Below, in pieces: positions 16,307 to 25,114 of a stretch of 64,000 nucleotides of DNA (position 1 is its first letter; every line of letters starts with the position of its first letter). The stretch is from positions 11,715 to 75,714 of the forward strand of contig CAYYLL010000013.1 in assembly GCA_964472525.1 (NCBI GenBank), in the 5' to 3' direction. The notes under the pieces were generated by a model, which had not been told where the DNA came from, searched no databases, and saw only the letters and a list, made by a program, of their open reading frames with translations. The DNA comes from SZUA-37 sp964472525. Its GTDB lineage: Bacteria; Pseudomonadota; Gammaproteobacteria; UBA6429; Thiohalophilaceae. The position numbers and the translations under genes were made by a program.

Positions 16307-16909
16307 ATGTTTAAAAGTCATCAGCAACCAATACCTAAACAGGAGCAAGAAACCTACCACAAGAGTCTGGATGCGTTTCTGGCAAGTGTAGAAAAACGGG
16401 CATATCGTATGGCATATATTGCAACAAGTAATAAAGACGATGCACTGGATATTGTACAGGATGCAATGATGACCTTAGTGGCTAAATATGCACAACGCAA
16501 ATACACAGAATGGCCTCCTTTATTTTATCGGATTGTGCAAAATACGATACGTGACTGGTATCGTCGCCAGTCAGTACGGAATAAATTTCGACAATGGTTT
16601 TCGAGTACAACAACTGATGATGAAATTGAACAGGACTGGGAATCGCAAGCGATGCTACAAGCGGTTAATATTCGGCAAAACCCAACCGTTGACCAAAATC
16701 AGCAGGACAAGGCAATGGTTGAATTAATGGCGGCACTTAATCAGTTACCCGCAAGGCAACAACAATCTTTTTTATTACGCTGTTGGGAAGGGTTTGACAC
16801 CAAACAAACCGCTAATGCAATGAATATTTCTGAAGGCAGCGTTAAAACACATTATTCAAGAGCAATACATACATTAAGAAATCAGTTGGATAATTATTAT
16901 GGCGAATAA
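16307..16909 (+). CDS. ECF-type RNA polymerase sigma factor
   Basis: The 200-residue protein has sigma region 2 (about 25-95: DALDIVQDAMMTLV and FYRIVQNTIRDWYRR) and region 4 (about 140-195: LPARQQQSFLLRCWEGFD then ISEGSVKTHYSRAIHTLR). There is no region 1 or 3, as expected for an ECF sigma. It overlaps the next gene, a putative anti-sigma protein, by 11 bases. Upstream, GAACTG at 16248 and TCTGA at 16272 are spaced 18 bases and faintly resemble a sigma-E type promoter, so self-activation is possible but weakly supported. The arrangement with DUF3619-like and DUF3106 genes points to an envelope-related regulon. Confidence 0.9.
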   Translation: MFKSHQQPIPKQEQETYHKSLDAFLASVEKRAYRMAYIATSNKDDALDIVQDAMMTLVAKYAQRKYTEWPPLFYRIVQNTIRDWYRRQSVRNKFRQWFSSTTTDDEIEQDWESQAMLQAVNIRQNPTVDQNQQDKAMVELMAALNQLPARQQQSFLLRCWEGFDTKQTANAMNISEGSVKTHYSRAIHTLRNQLDNYYGE

Positions 16910-17276
16910 AAACAAACAAACAGAAACTGACTTTTTAAATCAGAGTAAAGTGCTTATCGACAAAAGCATTGATACCCTCGATTCAGATATTGAAGATAAA
17001 CTGGCCCGTGCAAGACGAAAAATTCTTGCACAGCATTACAATAAGCAAGTTAATAATCCAGAACAACGCAGATGGGGAAAATTAATGCCAGCTATTGGTG
17101 TTGCGCTTGCTGCTTCCGTAATTTTAGGTATTTTCATTCAGTCAGGTATGTGGCAAAGTAATAGCTCAATGATAAGTGATAATCTAGAACTTATTGCAAC
17201 GTTAGATAATATTGAGCTATATGATGATTTGGACTTTTATCAATGGTTGGCCGAAGACGAGCCTCAAGCGGGTTAG
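16899..17276 (+). CDS. DUF3619-like membrane protein, putative anti-sigma factor
   Basis: The 125-residue protein has a cytoplasmic N-terminal half with LDSDIEDKLARARRKIL (about 27-43), one membrane helix (AIGVALAASVILGIFI, about 68-83) and an acidic outer tail ending DLDFYQWLAEDEPQAG. The helix-TM-short-tail layout and the 11-base overlap with the sigma gene fit a small anti-sigma factor. Similar proteins are annotated DUF3619. It has no recognisable zinc-binding anti-sigma motif. The assignment of anti-sigma activity is from position and topology only. Confidence 0.7.
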   Translation: MANKNKQTETDFLNQSKVLIDKSIDTLDSDIEDKLARARRKILAQHYNKQVNNPEQRRWGKLMPAIGVALAASVILGIFIQSGMWQSNSSMISDNLELIATLDNIELYDDLDFYQWLAEDEPQAG

Positions 17277-18117
17277 TCGGGTATTTATTATGGTTCTGAT
17301 TGGTTTAAGTTTTACTTCTAACAGAAGCTATGCAAAAGAGGATACCCCTTCTCTTGAGTTACTGGAATTATTGGGGCAGTTTGAGCAAAAAGATGAATCT
17401 TGGTTTGATAATGAATTAAAAGTTGAACCAGATATTAAAAGTAAAATGAATAGTAAAACACAAAAACAGATAAATCCAGACCGAGTGAATCAACAAATGA
17501 ATAAGATAATTTATAATTTATTTGCTTTAATCGGTATTGCGTTGTTTGTGTTATTACCCATACAAAGCCGTGTGAGGGCAGATGATACGGATATAGCTAA
17601 TGGAGCCGTTTCCAATTTAAGTTGGGGAAGTCTAACGCCAGCTCAACAAAGAATATTAAAACCATTTTCAAATAAATGGTCGGGTTTAAGCAAGCAAAGA
17701 AAACAACGACTATTAAAAGGTGTACAACGTTGGCAACATATGAGCCCAACCGAGAAAAAACAGGCACGTAAACGTTTAAAGCGCTGGAGAAAGATGGATG
17801 CAAAACAACGCCAACGTATCCGTAATCGTTACGAACGGTTTAAAAAATTACCGCTTGACGAGCAAAAAGCAATTCGTAACCGAATGCACTGGTTCAGGAG
17901 TTTACCTAAAGAAAAACGTCATGCTTTACGTGAACGTTGGCGTGAGATGACACCACAACAACGTAAACAGTTTAGACATCGCGTAATGGAACGTCAACAA
18001 CGTCGTCAGAAGATTCTAAAAAGAATGACACCCTCTGAGCGTAAACGTATACGCTCTATGTCCAGAACGGAGCGTCGGCATTTATTAAGACGTTGGCAAG
18101 CCAGACCGCGCCACTAG
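17221..18117 (+). CDS. DUF3106 protein fused in frame to an upstream secreted protein
   Basis: This single open frame contains two signal-peptide-like segments. The first (RVFIMVLIGLSF, about 25-36) leads into an acidic stretch with LELLELLGQFEQKDESW. The second begins at an internal Met (ATG at 17497) with NLFALIGIALFVLLP and a likely cut after RVRA. It is followed by a strongly basic DUF3106 region made of helical repeats such as WQHMSPTEKKQARKRLKRW. In relatives I would expect two separate genes here, so a lost stop codon or real fusion is likely. Start codon choice is uncertain: the frame is open from TTG 17212, and ATGs lie at 17221, 17224 and 17290. Function is unknown; the sigma operon context suggests the periplasm. 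Confidence 0.7.
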   Translation: MMIWTFINGWPKTSLKRVSRVFIMVLIGLSFTSNRSYAKEDTPSLELLELLGQFEQKDESWFDNELKVEPDIKSKMNSKTQKQINPDRVNQQMNKIIYNLFALIGIALFVLLPIQSRVRADDTDIANGAVSNLSWGSLTPAQQRILKPFSNKWSGLSKQRKQRLLKGVQRWQHMSPTEKKQARKRLKRWRKMDAKQRQRIRNRYERFKKLPLDEQKAIRNRMHWFRSLPKEKRHALRERWREMTPQQRKQFRHRVMERQQRRQKILKRMTPSERKRIRSMSRTERRHLLRRWQARPRH

Positions 18118-18185
18118 AAATAGCATAGGACTTTGTGATAATCAGATGATATTATAAAGCGATAACTATTCATGGGGGTGAATAA

Positions 18186-20351
18186 GTGGTAGCGGTAATA
18201 TTGCGACGATTATTAAAACTCTTTTACCGTGTCGAGGTGAAAGGGTTGGAATATTTTACTCAATCCAACAAACGTACGATGATAGTCGCTAATCATACGT
18301 CATTCCTTGATGCAGCTTTGCTGTATTGTTTTTTATCCAGTGATATAAGTTTTGCCATTCATACCCGAATAATGAATAGCTGGTTTATGGCACCATTTCG
18401 CTCCATGTTAAAATTATTTGTGATGGATCCCAGTAATCCATTTTCACTTAAATCTCTGATTAAGTATTTAAAAGAAGATAACCGGGTTGTTATTTTTCCT
18501 GAAGGCAGAATAACAACAACCGGTGCATTAATGAAAATTTATAATGGACCGGGTTTGGTCGCCGATAGATCAGACGCCGATGTATTACCCATTCGAATTG
18601 ATGGCGCACAGTACACACCTTTTTCACGGTTGCGCGGCATAGTACGGTTACGTTGGTTCCCGAAAATTACCATTACATTATTACCCCCACGTAAATTAAA
18701 GGCGCCGGATAATATTCGTGGTCGGGCAAGACGTTATTTTGCCGGACAGTTACTCACTGATATTATGAATGAGGTTATTTTTTCTACCAGTAACTACAAA
18801 CGTACACTGTTTCAGGCATTATTGGATACAAAAAACATACATGGGAAAAAGCATATAATTGCCGAAGATATTGAGCGTAATCCTGTTTCGTACCATCAGC
18901 TTATTCATCGTTCTATATTATTAGGGGATGTATTAAAACCAAATACAAAAGTAGACGAATATGTTGGTATTTTATTACCTAATATGGTGAATACGTTAAT
19001 TACCTTTTTTGCTTTGCAGGTACATGGTCGTATACCTGCCATGTTGAATTTTTCATCAGGGACAAAGGCCATACTTAATGCTTGTACAACAGCCAATATT
19101 AAAACAATTTATACTTCTAAACGGTTTATTAGCTATGCAAAACTAGATGCTGTTATTGAACAACTCAATCAGCAAGTTAATATTTGTTATTTAGAAGACA
19201 TTGTTAAAAAAATATCCATATTTAAGAAGTTAACAAGCATTATTACGGCGGCTTTTCCAAAAACAGCGTACAGAAATCGGTTATCAAATCGTAACCCGAA
19301 CTCTCCTGCGGTGGTTTTATTTACGTCCGGCTCAGAAGGTGTTGCTAAAGGGGTTGTTTTATCGCATAGTAATTTACTCGCCAATGGTATTCAAATGAGT
19401 ACCCGAGTCGACTTTAATGCACAGGATAAAATCCTTAATTCACTTCCTCTATTTCATTCTTTCGGGTTAACGGCTGGCACATTGATTCCATTAATATCGG
19501 GAATGAAAGTGTTTTTATATCCAAGCCCATTGCATTACCGGATTATCCCCGAAATTGCTTATGACATTGGTGCAACCATTATGTTTGGTACTAACACATT
19601 TTTAGCCAATTACGGACGTTTTGCTCATCCCTATGATTTTTATAGTATCCGCTATGTTTTTGCCGGTGCAGAAAAATTACAGGATGCAACGCGACAATTA
19701 TGGAGTGATAAATTTGGTGTGCGTGTATTTGAAGGCTATGGAGCAACTGAAACCAGTCCAGCTTTAAGTACCAATACTGCAATGGACAATCGCAAAGGAA
19801 CGGTAGGGCGTTTATTACCGGGTATCGAATACCATCTGGATAAAGTGGCGGGAGTCAAAGAAGGCGGACGCTTATTTGTTAAAGGCCCCAATGTAATGCT
19901 AGGTTACTTATTATATGAAAATGTAAACGAAAACAATAATACCATTGTTCCACCACAAACAGATTTGGGGTTGGGTTGGTATGACACAGGTGATATTGTT
20001 AAATTTGATAAAGATGGCTTTATTACTATTTTAGGCCGAGTAAAACGTTTTGCAAAAATTGCCGGTGAAATGATCTCCTTAGCAGCCGTTGAAGAATTTA
20101 TGTCACAGAACTGGCCAGATAAGCACCATGCCGTAATAGCCATACCCGATGCTCGTAAAGGTGAACAGTTGGTTCTGTTAACAGAAGAAAAAAATTTAAT
20201 ACGAAAAACAATATTAGAAAAGGCAAAAGAGCAAGGTGTTAATGAGTTATCCATACCGCGTAAGGTACAGTTTATAAAAAAATTACCATTGTTAGGTTCG
20301 GGTAAACCAAATTATATTGAGCTTAATAATATGATAACGGAAGATAAATAA
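18186..20351 (+). CDS. aas: Bifunctional acyl-ACP synthetase / 2-acylglycerophosphoethanolamine acyltransferase
   Basis: This 721-residue two-domain protein has a PlsC-type acyltransferase at residues 1-190 (NHTSFLD near 37, and FPEGRITTTGALM). An AMP-forming acyl-activating domain follows (LFTSGSEGVAKGVVLSHSN near 378, EGYGATETSP, and YDTGDIVKFDKDGF). This is the Aas arrangement that re-acylates lysophosphatidylethanolamine in the inner membrane. E. coli Aas is about 719 residues, so the length is right. The start is GTG with GGGGTGA upstream. In E. coli the partner is the MFS flippase LplT; here a different MFS protein follows. A REP-like pair begins 8 bases after the stop. Confidence 0.92.
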   Translation: MVAVILRRLLKLFYRVEVKGLEYFTQSNKRTMIVANHTSFLDAALLYCFLSSDISFAIHTRIMNSWFMAPFRSMLKLFVMDPSNPFSLKSLIKYLKEDNRVVIFPEGRITTTGALMKIYNGPGLVADRSDADVLPIRIDGAQYTPFSRLRGIVRLRWFPKITITLLPPRKLKAPDNIRGRARRYFAGQLLTDIMNEVIFSTSNYKRTLFQALLDTKNIHGKKHIIAEDIERNPVSYHQLIHRSILLGDVLKPNTKVDEYVGILLPNMVNTLITFFALQVHGRIPAMLNFSSGTKAILNACTTANIKTIYTSKRFISYAKLDAVIEQLNQQVNICYLEDIVKKISIFKKLTSIITAAFPKTAYRNRLSNRNPNSPAVVLFTSGSEGVAKGVVLSHSNLLANGIQMSTRVDFNAQDKILNSLPLFHSFGLTAGTLIPLISGMKVFLYPSPLHYRIIPEIAYDIGATIMFGTNTFLANYGRFAHPYDFYSIRYVFAGAEKLQDATRQLWSDKFGVRVFEGYGATETSPALSTNTAMDNRKGTVGRLLPGIEYHLDKVAGVKEGGRLFVKGPNVMLGYLLYENVNENNNTIVPPQTDLGLGWYDTGDIVKFDKDGFITILGRVKRFAKIAGEMISLAAVEEFMSQNWPDKHHAVIAIPDARKGEQLVLLTEEKNLIRKTILEKAKEQGVNELSIPRKVQFIKKLPLLGSGKPNYIELNNMITEDK

Positions 20352-20358
20352 AAATTAT

Positions 20359-20465
20359 CGTCATTCCCGTGGAGGCGGGAATCCAGTACAATAAATTTGG
20401 TTTTTAAGTATTTGCTAGCCGTTTAATTTAATGCTGTCTGGATTCCCGCCTCCGCGGGAATGACG
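20359..20465. repeat. REP-like palindrome, inverted pair
   Basis: Two units, each built as ATTCCCGC-GGAG-GCGGGAAT with flanking bases, lie head to head at 20359-20386 and 20438-20465. The first arm has one change (CCCGTGG). The unit begins 8 bases after the aas stop. It recurs at 21793 and as a second pair at 42789. It resembles widespread gammaproteobacterial REP/BIME elements and may shape mRNA ends. Confidence 0.85.
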
Positions 20466-20490
20466 GGGTATTGATAGAATCAAGGACTAA

Positions 20491-21768
20491 ATAATCAAAC
20501 AATATCTCACAAAACCGGTTATAGCATGGGCCTTCTACGACTGGGCTAACTCTGCTTTTGCAGTGGTTGTACTAACAGCTTTTTATCCTGTTTTTTTTCA
20601 ATCTTATTGGAGTACAGGAGTGGATGCCGTAACCAGTACCGCACGAATTGGTGCAGCTAATTCCATTTCCAGTATCGTAATTGTTTTACTGGCTCCCATT
20701 CTAGGTGCCATTGCCGATGCCAGTCAGGCAAAAAAACGCTTCCTTATTACCTTTTCTATTGTTGGCATGGTAATGACGGGTTGTTTATATTTTGTGGGTG
20801 AAGGGCAGTGGCTTTATGCCAGTGTCACATTTATATTGGCTGCTATTGGTTTTGCCGGAGCAAATATTTTTTATGATTCGCTCATTGTGGATATTACAAG
20901 CAAAGACAAGTTGGACTCGGTATCTGCCCTTGGCTATTCCCTTGGTTATCTGGGAGGGGGGTTGTTGTTTGCAATAACCGTTGCAATGAGTTTATGGCCT
21001 GAAACATTTGGCTTTAATAACAAAATGGCAGCCATTCAATTTTCATTTGTTGCGGTTTCACTTTGGTGGTTTATATTTACTTTACCTATTTTATTGTTTG
21101 TACATGAACCCAAAAAACTGGCTGGAACAGACACAATTAATATCGCTGCCGGTTTAAAACAAATTAAGCAAACAGCAAAAGAAATACACTCTTTAAAGGT
21201 GGTGTTTTTATTTTTAATCGCATATTGGTTCTATATTGATGGTGTTGATACCATTGTACGTATGGCCATTCCTTATGGTTTATCGCTTGGGCTAGATTCG
21301 AGCGATTTAGTCAAAGCCATTTTAATCACCCAGTTTGTGGGTTTCCCTGCGGCGTTATTGTTTGGTTACCTTGGTCAGAAATGGGGAACTAAAATCACGA
21401 TCTTGTTTGGGATCAGTGTTTATTTGATTATTACCATTCTGGGCTCCCGAATGGATTCCAGTGAAGAATTTTATATTCTTGCCATCAGTATTGGTTTGGT
21501 TCAAGGCGGTGTACAGTCGTTAAGTCGTTCATTTTACGCACGTATTATTCCACATTCTAAATCAGGTGAATTTTTTGGGTTTTATAATATGTTAGGTAAA
21601 TTTGCAGCCGTTTTAGGACCCATGTTAATGAGTATTGTTGCATTAGCAACAGACGATACGCGCACCTCTATTTTATCGGTTGCCATTTTATTTATTATTG
21701 GCGGCATATTGCTTTATTTTGTTGATGAAAAAAAGGGTATTCAAATAGCAAAAGAGCTAGAAGACTAG
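20491..21768 (+). CDS. MFS transporter, UMF1 family, with non-AUG start
   Basis: It has about 12 membrane helices. The diagnostic N-terminal motif YDWANSAFA lies upstream of the first standard start codon (GTG 20563), which would cut it off. Reading back, the frame opens after a TAA at 20488. It offers only ATA (20491) and ATC (20494) as near-cognate starts, with AAGGA at 20483-20487 at proper spacing. I therefore extend the gene to 20491 (425 residues). UMF1 proteins are related to fungal Atg22 vacuolar amino acid exporters; bacterial substrates are unknown. Position directly after aas could hint at lipid movement, but that is only inference. Either a rare start codon or a sequence error explains the missing ATG. 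Confidence 0.85.
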   Translation: MIKQYLTKPVIAWAFYDWANSAFAVVVLTAFYPVFFQSYWSTGVDAVTSTARIGAANSISSIVIVLLAPILGAIADASQAKKRFLITFSIVGMVMTGCLYFVGEGQWLYASVTFILAAIGFAGANIFYDSLIVDITSKDKLDSVSALGYSLGYLGGGLLFAITVAMSLWPETFGFNNKMAAIQFSFVAVSLWWFIFTLPILLFVHEPKKLAGTDTINIAAGLKQIKQTAKEIHSLKVVFLFLIAYWFYIDGVDTIVRMAIPYGLSLGLDSSDLVKAILITQFVGFPAALLFGYLGQKWGTKITILFGISVYLIITILGSRMDSSEEFYILAISIGLVQGGVQSLSRSFYARIIPHSKSGEFFGFYNMLGKFAAVLGPMLMSIVALATDDTRTSILSVAILFIIGGILLYFVDEKKGIQIAKELED

Positions 21769-21792
21769 TTATGTTTTATGTCACAATAATTT

Positions 21793-21820
21793 CATCATTC
21801 CCGCGGAGGCGGGAATCCAG
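21793..21820. repeat. REP-like palindrome, single unit
   Basis: One copy of the ATTCCCGC-GGAG-GCGGGAAT unit lies 25 bases after the MFS stop codon. No inverted partner is seen nearby. Confidence 0.85.
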
Positions 21821-21855
21821 TCAACCATTTAAATAATATATAAAGTGTATTTAAT

Positions 21856-22095
21856 ATGACCGAACAAACAAACGATTCCAATAATAAACCATCAAACAAA
21901 GCCCCCTCACTATGGGATGTTACCAAAAGTGTTTTGGCTGCAATGTTAGGCGTGCAGAAAAGTAAAAACCACCAACGTGACTTTCAATACGGCAAACCCT
22001 CTCAATACATTATTGTGGGTTTAATTGCGGTAGCTATTTTTATTGGTATTATTGTCACTGTTGTTAATATCGTAATGAGTTCGGTTGGTTTGTAG
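21856..22095 (+). CDS. DUF2970 small membrane protein
   Basis: The 79-residue protein has a hydrophilic Asn/Lys-rich start, then the DUF2970 pattern SLWDVTKSVLAAMLGVQ, KNHQRDFQYGKPSQYI and one membrane helix (IIVGLIAVAIFIGIIVTVV, about 52-70). The family is common in gammaproteobacteria and has no known function. It sits between the MFS gene and the convergent valS. Confidence 0.85.
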   Translation: MTEQTNDSNNKPSNKAPSLWDVTKSVLAAMLGVQKSKNHQRDFQYGKPSQYIIVGLIAVAIFIGIIVTVVNIVMSSVGL

Positions 22096-22180
22096 TATTT
22101 TTTATATTCTCCTTTACGACTATTCTGTTAACAATTGGCTAGATTAGCTTAAAGACTTAAAGCTCTTTTATTTTAAAAAA

Positions 22181-24979
22181 TCAAACAGCCTCAATCTTTT
22201 TTAATTGCTCAGACAAGCTTTCCATTGTCGACTGATAACTCCTGAGTTTCTCTTTTTCTTTATTAACGACCGCTTCAGGAGCTTTATCAACAAATTTAGG
22301 GTTCGACAATTTACCTTCGGTGCGTTTAATCTCAGCACTCAGTTTATTCATTTCTTTTTGCAGGCGGGCTTTTTCTGCTTCGGTATCGATGATGCCTGCC
22401 ATGGGGATAAGGATTTTCATTTCTCCGACTAAGGCGGTGGCCGATTCGGGTGCTGTGTCGGTTTTATTTAGCCAAGTAATAGATTCTATTTTGGCAAGCT
22501 CGGCTAAGTAGTGTTTATTATTATCAAGGCGTTGTTGGTCTTGTTTTGAGCCATCTTGAATTAAAACAGATAAGGCTTTGCTTGGTTTAATGTCGTAGCC
22601 GCTACGGATTTTTCTTATACCTTCAATAAAGTTTTTAACCCATTCAAGTTCTTCAACTGCTGCGCTGTCTATTTTACTGTTATCGGCTTCTGGGTAGGGT
22701 TGGCGCATAATGGTTTTTTTGGCTTTTGTATCAATACCTGCAAGCGGAGCGATACGTTGCCATATTTCTTCTGTTATATACGGCATGATTGGATGCGTTA
22801 AACGTAATAGTGTTTCAAGCACACGTACTAATGTTTGGCGGGTGCCACGTTTGGCGGCATCACTGCTTTCGCCCATGAGTATGGGTTTAGATAACTCTAA
22901 ATACCAACCACAATATTCATTCCATGTAAATTCATAAATAGTTGAAGCCATAATATCGAGGCGATAGTTTTTAACCGCTTTTTTGATTTCGGTTTCGACA
23001 TGTTGCAGGCGAGCAATAATCCATTTGTCGGCAATGTTTAATTCAATATCTGCGTTTGCAGCAATACCACAATCATGTTCCTCGGTGTTCATTAAAACAT
23101 AGCGTGCGGCATTCCATATTTTATTACAGAAGTTGCGGTAACCTTCGGTACGGGCTAAATCGAAGTTAATATCACGGCCAGTTGAGGCCATGGCGGCAAA
23201 GGTAAAGCGCAAGGCATCGGTGCCGTATGCCTGAATGCCATCGGGGAAGTCTTTACGTGTTTGCTTTTCTATTTTGGGTGCCATTTCAGGTTGCATTAAA
23301 CCGGTGGAACGTTTTTTTACGAGAGTTTCAAGATCAATGCCATCGATTAGGTCGATAGGATCTAACACATTGCCTTTTGACTTCGACATTTTCTGGCCGT
23401 GGCTATCGCGTACTAAACCATGAATATAAATTTCTTTAAAAGGAACTTTGCCGGTAAACTTTAAGCCCATCATTATCATACGTGCAACCCAGAAGAAAAT
23501 AATATCAAAACCGGTAACTAAAACATTAGTGGGGTAAAAGGTATCAAGCATGGCTTGGGTATCAGCATCTTTTGCTGGCCAGCCTAAGGTAGAAAAAGGC
23601 CATAGGGCAGATGAGAACCAAGTATCGAGTACATCTTCGTCTTGGGTCAGTTTTATTGAGTCATCTAGTTTATATTTTGTGCGTATTTCAGCTTCGTCAC
23701 GCGCAACATAAACTTTGCCTTGTTCGTCATACCAGGCGGGAATACGGTGTCCCCACCAGATTTGGCGGCTGATGCACCAGTCTTGAATATTGTTCATCCA
23801 GTCGTAGTAGGTATTTTTCCAGTTGTCGGGCACAAATTTAATGTCACCGTCTTGTACGGCTTTAATGGCCGGTTCGGCCAGTGGTGCAATTTTTACGTAC
23901 CATTGATCGGTTAAGAACGGTTCAACGACCGAGCCGGAACGATCACCGCGAGGCACCATTAATTTATGGTCGTCAATTTTTTCGAGCAAACCGAGTTCTT
24001 TTATATCGGCAACAATCTGTTTACGTGCAGCATAGCGATCCATGCCACGGTATTTTTCTGGGGCTTGGTCATTAATGGCGGCATTAATGGTTAAAATATT
24101 GTAAAGCGGTAAATCGTGGCGTTTGCCCATTTCATAATCGTTAAAGTCATGGGCAGGGGTAATTTTGACACAGCCGGTACCAAATTCAGGGTCAACATAA
24201 TCGTCTGCGATAATGGGGATTTCACGACCCACTAATGGCAAGGTAATGGTTTTGCCAATGTATTGTTGGTAGCGTTCATCATCAGGATGAACGGCAACGG
24301 CTGAGTCACCCAACATTGTTTCTGGGCGAGTGGTGGCAACCACTAAATCCCCCGAGCCATCACTAAGTGGATATCGCATATGCCAAAGATAGCCGTTTTC
24401 TTCTTCGGAAATAACTTCGAGATCGGAAACGGCTGTGTGCAATACTGGGTCCCAGTTAACCAGTCGCTTGCCACGGTAAATTAAATCGTCTTCAAACAGC
24501 TTAACAAAAACTTCTTTGACGGCATCGTTTAAGCCTGCATCCATGGTAAAGCGTTCGCGGCTCCAGTCGACGGATGAGCCCATACGACGGAGTTGCTGTG
24601 TAATGGTGCCACCGGACTGTTCTTTCCAGCCCCATATTTTTTCGATAAAGTTATCACGCCCCAGATCGTGGCGGGTTTTGCCTTCGGTTTTAAGTTGGCG
24701 TTCCACCACCATTTGGGTGGCGATACCGGCGTGGTCGGTTCCGACTTGCCACAGAGTGTTATAGCCTTTCATTCGATGGTAGCGGGTTAAGGTATCCATT
24801 ACCGTATTGTTAAACCCATGCCCCATATGCAAGCTGCCGGTGACATTGGGTGGCGGAATCATAATGCAATACGGTTTCGCGTCCGACTTTAGGGGATCTT
24901 CGGGGGCAAAATGCTGTTCTTTTTCCCATGTTTCATACCAACGTTGTTCAATAGCATGGGGTGTATATGTTTTTTCCAT
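22181..24979 (-). CDS. valS: Valyl-tRNA synthetase
   Basis: It is a 932-residue class I synthetase. The HIGH motif is in PPNVTGSLHMGHGFNN (about 42-57), the CP1 editing domain has the TTRPETMLGD and GTGCVKITPAHDFNDYE motifs, and KMSKS is in GQKMSKSKGNVLDP. The anticodon-binding domain and the C-terminal coiled coil (LQKEMNKLSAEIKRTEGKL) are complete. I use the ATG at 24979 (MEKTYTPHAIEQ) instead of the longer frame start at 25048, because this is the family N-terminus. It is separated from holC by a pair of plus-strand genes, whereas in E. coli pepA-holC-valS are adjacent. Confidence 0.97.
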   Translation of the reverse strand: MEKTYTPHAIEQRWYETWEKEQHFAPEDPLKSDAKPYCIMIPPPNVTGSLHMGHGFNNTVMDTLTRYHRMKGYNTLWQVGTDHAGIATQMVVERQLKTEGKTRHDLGRDNFIEKIWGWKEQSGGTITQQLRRMGSSVDWSRERFTMDAGLNDAVKEVFVKLFEDDLIYRGKRLVNWDPVLHTAVSDLEVISEEENGYLWHMRYPLSDGSGDLVVATTRPETMLGDSAVAVHPDDERYQQYIGKTITLPLVGREIPIIADDYVDPEFGTGCVKITPAHDFNDYEMGKRHDLPLYNILTINAAINDQAPEKYRGMDRYAARKQIVADIKELGLLEKIDDHKLMVPRGDRSGSVVEPFLTDQWYVKIAPLAEPAIKAVQDGDIKFVPDNWKNTYYDWMNNIQDWCISRQIWWGHRIPAWYDEQGKVYVARDEAEIRTKYKLDDSIKLTQDEDVLDTWFSSALWPFSTLGWPAKDADTQAMLDTFYPTNVLVTGFDIIFFWVARMIMMGLKFTGKVPFKEIYIHGLVRDSHGQKMSKSKGNVLDPIDLIDGIDLETLVKKRSTGLMQPEMAPKIEKQTRKDFPDGIQAYGTDALRFTFAAMASTGRDINFDLARTEGYRNFCNKIWNAARYVLMNTEEHDCGIAANADIELNIADKWIIARLQHVETEIKKAVKNYRLDIMASTIYEFTWNEYCGWYLELSKPILMGESSDAAKRGTRQTLVRVLETLLRLTHPIMPYITEEIWQRIAPLAGIDTKAKKTIMRQPYPEADNSKIDSAAVEELEWVKNFIEGIRKIRSGYDIKPSKALSVLIQDGSKQDQQRLDNNKHYLAELAKIESITWLNKTDTAPESATALVGEMKILIPMAGIIDTEAEKARLQKEMNKLSAEIKRTEGKLSNPKFVDKAPEAVVNKEKEKLRSYQSTMESLSEQLKKIEAV

Positions 24980-25114
24980 ATGATTATGACTGCTTAAAAT
25001 GGGTTGTGAAAGAAGTGACTCATTATACCCGACTCGCCAGTTTTGCACTAGATCAGCTCTGGTCCTAGAGCGATGCTGCTACAGAGCGGAGCCATAACAT
25101 GATAATATTCACCG

